A stretch of 64,000 nucleotides of DNA. Source: Microbacterium oryzae (GTDB lineage Bacteria > Actinomycetota > Actinomycetes > Actinomycetales > Microbacteriaceae). Where the stretch lies: the NCBI RefSeq assembly GCF_009735645.1, contig NZ_CP032550.1, positions 2,542,001 to 2,606,000 of the forward strand. Reading direction: 5' to 3'. The position numbers and the translations under genes are program-made. Below the pieces are notes generated by a model that ran no database searches, was not told the origin of the DNA, and worked only from the letters and a program-made list of their open reading frames with translations. Of the stretch, positions 24,699-33,058 are shown piece after piece (within the stretch, counting starts at the first letter, position 1; every line of letters begins with the position of its first letter).

Positions 24699-25747
24699 CC
24701 CTCGCCCTCGTCCTGGTGCTCGAGCGCCCAGGTACGGATCTTCTCCAGCGCGTCGACGAAGCGGATGGACGGATTCATCTCTGCCCCGTGCAGTGCGATG
24801 AAGTCCGCTCGCTGCACCGCGCTGAGGGTCCGGGTGAGCGGATCGGCCGTGAGGAAGGCGATCTTGTCGTCCAGGCGGTCGCCGGGGAACCGGTCGCGCT
24901 GCAGGTCGCCGAGCACGAGGATGCTCGGGTCGGCGTCGACGACGCTCTCCCAGCCCACCGCGGGCCAGTCATCGGCGGTGTCGGCGAACACGTTGGTCAT
25001 GCCGGTCAGCTCCGCCAGCAGCGACGCGGAGCCGAACCCGCCCGCGGTGTACGGCGTCTTCGTGTCGGCGAACCAGAACACCGCGCTCCGCCCGCCGAGG
25101 TCGACGCCCTCCGTCGCGGCAGTCGCGCGCTCCTGGAGGTCGGCGATGAGCGCCGCCCCTCGGTCGGCGACGTCGAAGATGTCGGCGAGCTCCTGGATCT
25201 CCTGGTAGAGCGCCTCCACCTGCAGCGGCTCCGTGCGGGTGCCGCCGCCGTTGACGCTGATCCCGTTGTCGCAGTCGGTCGGGGACAGGTACGAGCCGAC
25301 GCTCGTCTCAGCGAGACGATCGCGCGTCACCACGCCGCCCTCGTTGTAGTGACGACCGAACGACGCGGTCACGAAGTCCGGATCCGCCCCGAGCACGACC
25401 TCGTAGGTGGGCGCGTTGTCGGACAGACGCGGCACGCCCTCGTTCTCGTCGGCGAGCGACGGGAGGATCGGATCCGTCCAGGACGCGGTTCCCACGATGC
25501 GGCCGGCGAGGCCGAGCGAGAGGAGGATCTCCGTCGAGTTCTGGTCGAGTGACACGACACGCTGCGGCGCGCGCTCGATCTCGACTGTCTGGCCGCAGTT
25601 CTCGATGACAAGCGGATACCGCGTGTCACCCTGTCCGACGGCGTCCGCGGAGTCCTCGACCACCTCCGACGCTCCGCAGCCCGTCAGGGCGACGAGGGTC
25701 ACGAGGGACGCCGAGGCGGCGATCGCGCGCAGGCGAGTGAAGATCAC
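24695..25747 (-). CDS. FecB-type substrate-binding lipoprotein (siderophore/haem-like importer)
   Basis: 350 residues. The lipobox ALTGC (Cys24) marks an exported lipoprotein. APQRVVSLDQNSTEILLSLGLAGRIVGT and a C-terminal partner domain give the two-lobed TroA/FecB fold. GTG 25747 is the start because AAGGAG lies 6 nt upstream. A DtxR/IdeR-like box about 60 bp upstream suggests iron repression and therefore an iron-chelate or haem ligand. The nearby F420 genes raise the alternative of the proposed F420-0 importer family, but the signature I remember for that family is not evident, so I rank it second. Confidence 0.85.
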   Translation of the reverse strand: MIFTRLRAIAASASLVTLVALTGCGASEVVEDSADAVGQGDTRYPLVIENCGQTVEIERAPQRVVSLDQNSTEILLSLGLAGRIVGTASWTDPILPSLADENEGVPRLSDNAPTYEVVLGADPDFVTASFGRHYNEGGVVTRDRLAETSVGSYLSPTDCDNGISVNGGGTRTEPLQVEALYQEIQELADIFDVADRGAALIADLQERATAATEGVDLGGRSAVFWFADTKTPYTAGGFGSASLLAELTGMTNVFADTADDWPAVGWESVVDADPSILVLGDLQRDRFPGDRLDDKIAFLTADPLTRTLSAVQRADFIALHGAEMNPSIRFVDALEKIRTWALEHQDEGEG

Positions 25748-25805
25748 GGGGACTCCTTGTGCTCGAGCCCCGGACGATGACGGGCGCAGCGTAGGTCGGA
25801 CCAAG

Positions 25806-25824
25806 TAAGGATAGCCTCATCTTC
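25806..25824. promoter_or_regulatory. DtxR/IdeR-like iron box upstream of the importer operon
   Basis: TAAGGATAGCCTCATCTTC matches the consensus TTAGGTTAGCCTAACCTAA at 13 of 19 positions, with AGG and the TAGCCT core intact, 59 bp upstream of the binding-protein start in an otherwise GC-rich gap. Confidence 0.55.
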
Positions 25825-25845
25825 GTCGCGCCTCCGCAGCGGTCC

Positions 25846-27942
25846 TCAGACCGGGTGCGAGGAGCCCATCTCGTCGTCCCTCCGGTCCGCGTCGTGCTCG
25901 TCGGCCTCGTGAGGCTCACCGCCGCTGAGGATGTCGTCGAACGAGTACCCTTCCTCGTTCTCGCCCTCGACGACCGCGGCGTCCTCGTCCTCGGTGGACT
26001 CCTCGACGCCGAAGGTCGGGATGAGGATCGTCCGCGTGGCGAGGTCGTCGACGGTGGGCGCGGTCACCGGGGGGTGGGCGGCATCGTCCGCGAGCGGATC
26101 GTGCCCCAGGAAGGCGGCGGCGCCGGCTACCGGCTCAGATCCGCCGGCGAGGAGGTTCGCCAGCCGTGCCGAGCCGGGAAGGCTCAGCGGCGGGAGGTCG
26201 ACGCGGGTGTCGTCCGCGGTCGGCTCGTCCTCCTGCGGCTCGTCCTCGTCCAGCTCGATGACCTCGTCCGGCTCCTCGAGGACGTCGGGCACGTCGGCGT
26301 CGTCCTCCCCGTCGACCGCTGCGGTGGCCTCCACCTCGGACTCGCGCTCGGTCTCGTCGTCGCCGCCGTCATCGACGATCTCGCCCTCGATCTCGTCGGC
26401 CGCGGCCTCGTCCTCGTCCTCGTCCAGCTCGACGATCTCATCGGGCTCCTCGAGGACGTCCGGGACGTCGGCGTCGTCGCGCTCGCCGTCGGCGCGGTCG
26501 GCCTGCGCGCTCTCGTCCGGCTGACCGTGGTCGTCGTCCGCCGCCGCGTGCTCCGCGCCTTCGGCCGATGCGCTCGGGGACACGCCCTCGGCTGCGGCGG
26601 CGTCGTCCTGCGTGAGCTGCGGAGCGACGTCCTCGTCGTCCCAGGCATGGGCGGCACCGGGGTCGCCGTCGAGGGCCGGTGCCTGCAGGAAGGCGTCGGC
26701 CTCGGCGACCTCGCGCGCGAACTCCTCGTCGCTCGTCGGCTCGCTGGATGCCGGCCTGCCCCAGGTGGCGGGTGTGGCCTCGGTCATGCCGCCGGCGTCC
26801 GCGGTCGCGGGGTCGCCGGCCGAGTCGCGGCCCTCGGCAGGATCCGGCTCGGAGCCCTCGACCTGCTCGGGATCGATCACGACGTCCTCGGACGCCGCGC
26901 CGTCGGTCGGCTCGGTCGCCTCGGCAGCCGCGCCGTCCGTCGCCTCGGCACCCGCGCCATCCGTAGCACCGGCACCTGCGCCACCCGCCAGACCGCCACC
27001 CGCCAGGCCGCCGCTCGCGGGCGGCAGCGCCGCGGTCATGGGCGCGACGTACTGCCCGCTGACGAGCTGGATGAAGACGTCCTCGAGGCTGGGGCTGCGC
27101 TGCTGCAGCGTGGTGAGGGCGATGCCGGCCGATGCGGCGAGTGCGCCGATCTGCGCGGCCGACGCGCCGTGCACGCTGATGCCGGAGCGGAGGAGCTCGA
27201 ACTCGTAGCCCGCGTCACGGAGCGCGCGGGACAGAGCGGTGCGGTCGGCGGCGTCGACGGTGACGCTGAGGGAGGACGCGTCCTCGAGGTCCTCGATGGC
27301 GCCGGCGAAGACGAGCGACCCGTTGGAGATGACGAGGAGGCGGTCGGCGACCTGCTGGATCTCGCTGAGCAGGTGCGAGGACACCAGCACGGTGCGGCCC
27401 TCGTCGGCGAGGCGGCGCATGAGCAGGCGCATCCAGCGGATGCCCTCGGGGTCGAGGCCGTTGGCCGGCTCGTCGAGGATGAGCACGCCGGGGTCGCCGA
27501 TGAGCGCCTCGGCCACCGCGAGCCGCTGGGTCATGCCGAGGGAGTAGCCGGAGATGCGCATGTCGGCGACGTCGGAGAGCCCGACGAGCGAGAGCACCTC
27601 CGCCACGCGCGTCGCGGGTACCCCCGTCTGACGCGCGACCGTCGTGAGGTGCTTGGTCGCGGTGCGGCGGGCGCGGAAGCTCGGGGACTCCGGAACCCAG
27701 CCGACGTGACGGCGGGGGCTCGTGAGCTGCGCGAAGGTCCGGCCGTCGATCGTCGCGGTGCCCGCGTTCGCGCGGAGCTGGCCGAGGAGGATGCGCAGAG
27801 TCGTCGTCTTCCCCGCCCCGTTCGGGCCGAGGAACGCGGTGACGAACCCGGGGTCGACGCGGGCGGTGAAGTCCGACACGGCCGCGATCCCGTCGAAGGT
27901 CTTGGTGACGCCCGTGAACTCGAGCACCTTGCCGTCGGTCAT
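25846..27942 (-). CDS. ABC-2-type transporter ATPase with long acidic C-terminal extension
   Basis: 698 residues. The first about 310 residues are a normal ATPase: Walker A GPNGAGKTTT, GYSLGMTQRLAVAEAL as the variant signature, Walker B LILDEPANGLDPEG, and the C-terminal SLEDVFIQLVSGQY typical of ABC-2 exporters. The following about 390 residues are Ala/Gly then Asp/Glu-rich and probably disordered, with a 24-residue block duplicated (DDADVPDVLEEPDE followed by ELDEDE, near residues 487 and 545). No ABC-2 permease gene is adjacent, so it is an orphan here. MTDGK is taken as the start; an ATG 8 codons upstream (27966) also has a good ribosome binding site. Confidence 0.85.
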   Translation of the reverse strand: MTDGKVLEFTGVTKTFDGIAAVSDFTARVDPGFVTAFLGPNGAGKTTTLRILLGQLRANAGTATIDGRTFAQLTSPRRHVGWVPESPSFRARRTATKHLTTVARQTGVPATRVAEVLSLVGLSDVADMRISGYSLGMTQRLAVAEALIGDPGVLILDEPANGLDPEGIRWMRLLMRRLADEGRTVLVSSHLLSEIQQVADRLLVISNGSLVFAGAIEDLEDASSLSVTVDAADRTALSRALRDAGYEFELLRSGISVHGASAAQIGALAASAGIALTTLQQRSPSLEDVFIQLVSGQYVAPMTAALPPASGGLAGGGLAGGAGAGATDGAGAEATDGAAAEATEPTDGAASEDVVIDPEQVEGSEPDPAEGRDSAGDPATADAGGMTEATPATWGRPASSEPTSDEEFAREVAEADAFLQAPALDGDPGAAHAWDDEDVAPQLTQDDAAAAEGVSPSASAEGAEHAAADDDHGQPDESAQADRADGERDDADVPDVLEEPDEIVELDEDEDEAAADEIEGEIVDDGGDDETERESEVEATAAVDGEDDADVPDVLEEPDEVIELDEDEPQEDEPTADDTRVDLPPLSLPGSARLANLLAGGSEPVAGAAAFLGHDPLADDAAHPPVTAPTVDDLATRTILIPTFGVEESTEDEDAAVVEGENEEGYSFDDILSGGEPHEADEHDADRRDDEMGSSHPV
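26233..26487. repeat. duplicated acidic coding block
   Basis: Two imperfect copies of about 75 bp (26410-26487 and 26233-26313) encode DDADVPDVLEEPDE(I/V)(V/I)ELDEDE twice in the ATPase tail, separated by about 33 residues of acidic spacer. The DNA copies differ mainly at synonymous positions, so the duplication is not recent. Confidence 0.65.
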
Positions 27943-28075
27943 CTCGACCCCTTCATCTGCATGCATGTTCCCCCTATCTTGGCCGAATCCCGAGGGAAAC
28001 CGTGGGACATCCGGGGGAAACCCCCACAGGAGGGGCCTGTCGGGCGTGCCCCGTGCGAGCGGTAACGTGGCTGAC

Positions 28076-29182
28076 GTGATCGACACCGCCGCGCCCACCC
28101 GAGTCCGCTCGATGATGCGCGGCGGGGTCGGACGCCTCACGCTCGACCGCCCCGAGAGCATCAACGCGCTGACGCAGGAGATGCTCGAGACGGTCGGCGA
28201 GACCCTCGACGGATGGCGCGCGGAGCCGGATGTCTCGATCGTCCTGCTGCAGGGAGCGGGGGAGCGCGGGTTCAGCGCGGGCGGCGACATCCGCGACCTC
28301 CACGCGCGCATCACGGCGGGCGGCGAAGCGGCGGCGGACTCCTTCTTCCGCGTCGAGTACCGGGTCGACGCTGCGGTGGCGGAGTACCCCAAGCCGGTCG
28401 TCGCGATCGCCGACGGCGTCACCATGGGCGGCGGCATCGGCCTGGCGGGCAACGCGCACGTGCGCATCGTCACGGAGCGCTCACGACTCGCGATGCCGGA
28501 GACCCGCATCGGGTTCTCGCCCGACGCGGGCGGCTCGTGGCTGCTCGCGCACGCGCCAGGGCGCCTCGGCGAGTACCTCGCCCTCACGAGCGACACGATG
28601 GACGCGGCCGACGCCATCCACTGCCGCTTCGCGGACCACTTCGTGCCGCACGACAGCATCGAGTCGGTCGTCGACGCGCTCGAGATGCGCGCCGATCCGT
28701 CGAGCCCCACCGAGCTCGTCATGCTCTTCGACGAGACGCCGCCCGCCGGGCCCATCCAGCGCGCGCAGCCGTGGATCGATCACGCGTTCGCCGCCGACAC
28801 CGTCCTGGAGATCCGCCACCGGCTCGAGCAGCTCGTCGCCTCCGGCATCGGCGCGGGGGAGGAGCGCACCCCCGCCTCGGCGCTCGCCGCCCTCGACGAG
28901 CGCTCGCCCACCGCGCTCGTCGTGAGCCTCGCGGCCATCCGCTCGGCTCGCGCGCTGCCGTCGCTGCGGCACGCGCTCGAGCAGGAGTACCACCTCATGT
29001 CGTGGTACCTCCGCACGCAGCCCGACATGGCGGAGGGGATCCGCGCCCAGGTCATCGACAAGGACCGGCAGCCGCGGTGGCAGCCCGCCACCGTGGCCGA
29101 GGTTCCGGACGACACCGTGGGGCGGGCCTTCGCGCATCGCGCCGCACGGCCGCTGTTCTCCGAGACGGAAGGACGATCATGA
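28076..29182 (+). CDS. 3-hydroxyisobutyryl-CoA hydrolase (enoyl-CoA hydratase/isomerase family)
   Basis: 368 residues. The crotonase core shows GERGFSAGGDIRDLHAR (oxyanion-hole strand), DGVTMGGGIGLAGNAHVRIVTERSRLAMPETRIGFSPDAGG and a long C-terminal helical part with HLMSWYLRTQPDMAEGIRAQ. MPETxIGxxPDxGG is the mark of the HIBYL-CoA hydrolase branch, which acts in valine catabolism. The GTG has no ribosome binding site but TAACGT lies 7 nt upstream, so the message is probably leaderless. Its stop overlaps the following luciferase-like gene (ATGA). Confidence 0.9.
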   Translation: MIDTAAPTRVRSMMRGGVGRLTLDRPESINALTQEMLETVGETLDGWRAEPDVSIVLLQGAGERGFSAGGDIRDLHARITAGGEAAADSFFRVEYRVDAAVAEYPKPVVAIADGVTMGGGIGLAGNAHVRIVTERSRLAMPETRIGFSPDAGGSWLLAHAPGRLGEYLALTSDTMDAADAIHCRFADHFVPHDSIESVVDALEMRADPSSPTELVMLFDETPPAGPIQRAQPWIDHAFAADTVLEIRHRLEQLVASGIGAGEERTPASALAALDERSPTALVVSLAAIRSARALPSLRHALEQEYHLMSWYLRTQPDMAEGIRAQVIDKDRQPRWQPATVAEVPDDTVGRAFAHRAARPLFSETEGRS

Positions 29183-30012
29183 CGCAGAAGTCGGATCTCG
29201 GCGCCTGGGGCGTCTGGCGGTCGGCGGGTCAGGCGGATGGCGGCTTCGCCCGTCGCGTGGAGGAGCTCGGCTACCGCACGCTGTGGGTGGGCGGCTCGCC
29301 CGCCGCCGACCTCGTCATCGTCGAGGAGCTGCTCGACGCCACGGCGGACCTGGTCGTCGCGACCGGCATCGTCAACATCTGGCAGGCCGACGCCCCGAGC
29401 GTCGCGCAGGCCTTCCATCGCATCGAGGACTCCCATCCCGGGCGGCTGGTGCTCGGCATCGGGTCGGGCCACCGGGAGGCGACGCCCGAGCGCGTGAAGC
29501 CGCTCGCCGCGCTCGGCTCCTACCTCGACGTGCTGGACGCGGAGGGCGTGCGTCAGGACCAGCGCCTGCTCGCCGCACTCGGCGATCGCACCCTCGCGCT
29601 CGCCGCGGAGCGCACACTCGGCGCTCACCCGTACCTCACGCTCCCGCCGCACACCGCGCACGCGCGGACGCTCCTCGGCGACGCGCTGCTCGCGCCCGAG
29701 GTGACGGTCTCGCTCGGGTCGGATGGCGATGGTGCGCGCGACGTCGCCCGTGCGTTCTGGGGGCGATACTCCCGCCTGTCGAACTACGTCGGCGCGCTGG
29801 AGCGCTTCGGCGCGACGGCCGAGGACCTGGCCGACGGCGGGTCGGATGAGCTCCTCGACCGCCTCATCGCCGGTCCCGACGCCGAGCGTGCGACCGCGGC
29901 CATCCGCTCGCATCTCGACGCGGGAGCCGACCACGTCGCCGTGCAGGCGCTCGGCGACGATCCGCTCGGGTCGCTCGAGCGCATCGCGGAGGGACTCGGC
30001 GTCTCCCGCTGA
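29179..30012 (+). CDS. LLM-class F420-dependent oxidoreductase
   Basis: 277 residues. GAWGVWRSAGQADGGFARRVEELGYRTLWVGG, ATGIVNIWQADAPSVAQAFHRI and GRLVLGIGSGHREATPE are the TIM-barrel segments of a subfamily of probable F420-dependent oxidoreductases (the TIGR03620-like group, from memory). The substrate is unknown. With the fragment at 1-343 and fgd this makes at least three luciferase-like genes in the window, which fits an F420-using organism. It is translationally coupled to the hydrolase gene. Confidence 0.85.
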   Translation: MTQKSDLGAWGVWRSAGQADGGFARRVEELGYRTLWVGGSPAADLVIVEELLDATADLVVATGIVNIWQADAPSVAQAFHRIEDSHPGRLVLGIGSGHREATPERVKPLAALGSYLDVLDAEGVRQDQRLLAALGDRTLALAAERTLGAHPYLTLPPHTAHARTLLGDALLAPEVTVSLGSDGDGARDVARAFWGRYSRLSNYVGALERFGATAEDLADGGSDELLDRLIAGPDAERATAAIRSHLDAGADHVAVQALGDDPLGSLERIAEGLGVSR

Positions 30013-30019
30013 CGCGAGA

Positions 30020-30073
30020 CCGACGCCGGAGCGCCCCGCCCTCTCCGAGGAGGACGGGGCGCTCCGGCGTCGG
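30020..30073. terminator. bidirectional 19-bp-stem terminator
   Basis: CCGACGCCGGAGCGCCCCG (30020-30038) pairs perfectly with its complement at 30055-30073 around a 16-nt loop, between two convergent genes whose stops lie 7 bp and 2 bp away. Confidence 0.8.
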
Positions 30074-30075
30074 CG

Positions 30076-32781
30076 TCAGCGCGTGCCGCAGGCGAGGGCC
30101 TCGAACGCGGCGGTCGCGGTCGCGGCGGTGACCTGATCGGTCACCGTGACCGTGCCCGCCGGAACGGAGCCCAGGCGCGCGTTGAACGCGATCGAGACGG
30201 TCTTGCCGGCTCCCAGCGCGCCGAGGGTCTTCGCGCCGTACGGCGTCGAGAGGGTGGCGTCGAGCGGCGCCGCGCTCTCGTTCGTCACGCTGACGGCCAG
30301 CACGACCCTGCCCGCGACGCATCGCGTCGAGGTCGCCACCGTCGCGCCGGCGGCCGATGGAGTCACGACGACGTCGGCCGTCACCCTGATGGCGGTGGAG
30401 CTGTAGAGCTTCCGGTCCGGCGCGTTCCACGCCGTGGAGCCGCCCGCCCCCTGCCACTGGTTGAGGTTCGCCCCGATCGACCGCACGGTGCCGGTGACGC
30501 GCTGGGGTCCCTCCGCATCGGCATCGAGCGAGGCGAGATCCCAGTCGACGGGCAGCGTCGCGACGCCTCGGCCGTAGGCCAGGTTCACCCGCGCCTCCGC
30601 GGGCAGCGCGCCTCGCACCTCGGCCGCGGCGCTGCCCGACGGCACCTCGACCGCGCCGAGGTGCGTGTCGACGGCCGACACGGCGTCGGCATTCCGCACG
30701 ACGTCGTACTGCCCCTTCGTGAGCGACACCACGCCGCCGTGCTTCGTGCTCGGCGCCATGAAGAAGTCGGGCGAGGTGAGCTCCGACCAGCCGGCATCGA
30801 GGTCCGTCGTCTCCATCGGGCGATAGCCCGTGCTCGGGATGACATCGACGTAGAGGTACCACTCCTCGGCGTCGTGTCGCGGGAAGACGGCGGGCCCTTC
30901 GACCCCGCCGGCGTTGCCGCCGGCCCAGCCCGCGCCGATGCGCGTCTGGATCGTCTTCCAGGTCGTCGTGGGCAGCCACCACTCGCGCGCAGTGGTCGAC
31001 TCCATGTAGATGCCCTTGCCCAGGCCGTTGTCCTTCGTGATCCGGTAGGTGGTCCCCTCGTTCTGGATCAGCGTCGTGTCGATGGCGTCGGCACCGGCGT
31101 CGACGAACACGCCGCCGTACGCGTACGACTCCTGCGTGAAGTCCGTCGTGGCGCCCCACAGCACGCGGCTGTAGGTCGCGCCGGTGTGCGCGCTGTCGGA
31201 GTAGACGTTCGACGACCAGTAGAGGACGAACGCGCCCTTCCCCTCCCCGTGGAAGTCCGGCACCCACGTCGCCTCCGGAGCCCACGCCATCCCGAGTTCG
31301 GCGTGGGTGACGCCGTCGGCCGTGGCGGCCACATCGAACTGGCGCAGATCGCTCCAGGTGACGAGGTCCTTCGACTCCCACACGTTCAGCTTCGTGCTGC
31401 CCTGCGACGACCAGTGGCACCAGGACGTGCAGGATCCCGAGCCCTGGTCGCCGCCGAACACGCGCAGGTCCGTCGCGATGATGTAGTACGTCTCGTTCTC
31501 GGGGTTGTACGTCAGGTACGGGTCGCGCACGCCGGTGGTGCCCAGGTCGGACGCGAGGATCGGCTTCCCCCCGTTCAGCGGATCCCACTGCTCCGGGTCG
31601 TCGCCGCGTGAGACGTCGAGGTAGATCTTCTCGGCGTATCCGGCCGAGTCCTCCACGAAGTGCACCATCACGTACCCGAAGGGCGTGTCGACGCCGGGAG
31701 CCGGCTCGATGGTGACGGGCACGCTTCGAGAGACCTCCTGCCCGCGCACGACCGCGGTCGCGGTGAGTTCGGCCGTCATCGCGGGCTCGCCGGTCTCCGG
31801 CTGGGCGACGGTGGCGGTGCGGCCGTCCGCGGCCACGGTCACCGCCGGGTCGGACGACGACCATCGGACGATCCCGCCGTAGTCGGGAAGCGTCGTGCTC
31901 GCCTCCTCGAACACGACGTCGGCGACCCCGGCCAGGGTCTTCTGCGCGGTCTCCCGGTGCGCGTCGGAGTGGATGGCGCCGTCGGCGTCGGAGACCGCCG
32001 CCACCTCCTCGGCAGCGAGCGCGCGGTCGTAGACCCGGAACGTCGACACCTCGCCCTTGTAGAAGGGGTCGGGGTAGGGGGAGCGGCCGATCGCGTTGAG
32101 CGACTGATCGGTGAGCGCGGCCGGCGTGAGGTCCGTCGCCGTCTTCCCCACCAGAACGCCGTCGACGTAGAACGACAGGGTGTGCGCGGAGCCGTCGAGC
32201 ACCGACGTCAGGCTGTACCAGCGGTCGGCCGCGAGAGGGCCCTTCGCGGGCGCATTCGCCTCGCCGCGATTGCCCGAGGTCGTGATCGCCGTGCGCGCGA
32301 CATCCCGCACGGAGGTGAACCAGTACTGGCTGGTCGCGTCGTCGCCGATGTTCCAGAGGAAGTTGTAGCTGCTCTTCATCGTCGCGTCGAGCTTCGTCTC
32401 GATGGTGATCGAGGCGGAGTCCTCTCCGCTGAGCAGGTCGGCGGGCAGACGCACCCAGTCGGCCGTCGTGCTCGACTTGGAGCCGCCCGTGAGCACGAGC
32501 GACGACCCCGTCCAGAGCGAGTCCGAGCCGTTGACCACCTCCGCCGCACCGGGCCCGTCCGCGACGAGGTTGGAAACGGCGGTGCCGCTGGTCTGCGAGA
32601 AGGCGTACTCCGCCACGAGTCCGTCGCGCGGCGCTTCGCCATCTCCGTCCGCTTCCGATGCGGCGGCGCTCGCCGGCAGGCCTGCGGCGACCAGGGCCGC
32701 CCCGGCCAGCACGGCGGCCGACGCGCGGATGCGCTGGAACCGCACGCGAAGCGGATCCCGAAGCGAGGGGTCTGAGGACAC
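30076..32781 (-). CDS. secreted LamG-GH43-type glycoside hydrolase
   Basis: 901 residues. A signal peptide ends near ASAAASEA. Domains, roughly: LamG 50-265, bacterial Ig-like 272-352, GH43 five-bladed propeller 358-715, Big_4-like 728-800, shared two-Cys C-terminal module 812-901. Candidate catalytic residues are the Asp in GVRDPYLTYNP, the Asp in AIDTTLIQN and the Glu in GGVEGPAVFP. GH43 enzymes are mostly exo- or endo-acting on arabinofuranose, xylose or galactofuranose polymers; the subfamily cannot be fixed here. The GTG start has AAGGAG 6 nt upstream, and a LacI-type operator lies 85 bp upstream, shared with the divergent lacI gene. Confidence 0.87.
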   Translation of the reverse strand: MSSDPSLRDPLRVRFQRIRASAAVLAGAALVAAGLPASAAASEADGDGEAPRDGLVAEYAFSQTSGTAVSNLVADGPGAAEVVNGSDSLWTGSSLVLTGGSKSSTTADWVRLPADLLSGEDSASITIETKLDATMKSSYNFLWNIGDDATSQYWFTSVRDVARTAITTSGNRGEANAPAKGPLAADRWYSLTSVLDGSAHTLSFYVDGVLVGKTATDLTPAALTDQSLNAIGRSPYPDPFYKGEVSTFRVYDRALAAEEVAAVSDADGAIHSDAHRETAQKTLAGVADVVFEEASTTLPDYGGIVRWSSSDPAVTVAADGRTATVAQPETGEPAMTAELTATAVVRGQEVSRSVPVTIEPAPGVDTPFGYVMVHFVEDSAGYAEKIYLDVSRGDDPEQWDPLNGGKPILASDLGTTGVRDPYLTYNPENETYYIIATDLRVFGGDQGSGSCTSWCHWSSQGSTKLNVWESKDLVTWSDLRQFDVAATADGVTHAELGMAWAPEATWVPDFHGEGKGAFVLYWSSNVYSDSAHTGATYSRVLWGATTDFTQESYAYGGVFVDAGADAIDTTLIQNEGTTYRITKDNGLGKGIYMESTTAREWWLPTTTWKTIQTRIGAGWAGGNAGGVEGPAVFPRHDAEEWYLYVDVIPSTGYRPMETTDLDAGWSELTSPDFFMAPSTKHGGVVSLTKGQYDVVRNADAVSAVDTHLGAVEVPSGSAAAEVRGALPAEARVNLAYGRGVATLPVDWDLASLDADAEGPQRVTGTVRSIGANLNQWQGAGGSTAWNAPDRKLYSSTAIRVTADVVVTPSAAGATVATSTRCVAGRVVLAVSVTNESAAPLDATLSTPYGAKTLGALGAGKTVSIAFNARLGSVPAGTVTVTDQVTAATATAAFEALACGTR

Positions 32782-32865
32782 GGCAGCTCCTTTGCTGAGA
32801 CGGCGCGACAGCGCGCACGGTGAGGACAGTCGACCGCGAAGGTCCGGCCGCGGCGAGGCGGGCGT

Positions 32866-32879
32866 TGTTCCCGGTAACA
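32866..32879. promoter_or_regulatory. LacI-type operator, copy 1 (GH43/lacI intergenic)
   Basis: TGTTCCCGGTAACA, a dyad around a central CpG as is usual for LacI-family sites. Found almost unchanged before the transporter operon (35639) and the last GH43 gene (51378). Confidence 0.65.
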
Positions 32880-32948
32880 GTCAGCCGTCATGCTAGCCGT
32901 CTCCGCTCCGCAGGACCAGTGCCGCGATTCCCGTCGGAGGACCCGCCG

Positions 32949-32962
32949 TGTTCCCGCTACCA
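32949..32962. promoter_or_regulatory. degenerate LacI-type operator, copy 2
   Basis: TGTTCCCGCTACCA matches copy 1 at 12 of 14 positions, 97 bp before the lacI start and 70 bp from copy 1; a spacing that could allow co-operative or looped binding for autoregulation. Confidence 0.4.
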
Positions 32963-33058
32963 TCGACCTGCTGGCTATGCTGAGGGGGCCGAGCGCGAGG
33001 CCGCGCGGCACCCTCGGCCGTCGTCGCGGCCGGCGGCCCCGAAGGCGATGGAGAGCAC

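Noticed and set aside
24695-25747. Primary call as F420-0 binding protein
   Set aside because: Location is suggestive, but the sequence signature I recall for that family is not evident and an iron box is present; kept only as an alternative.
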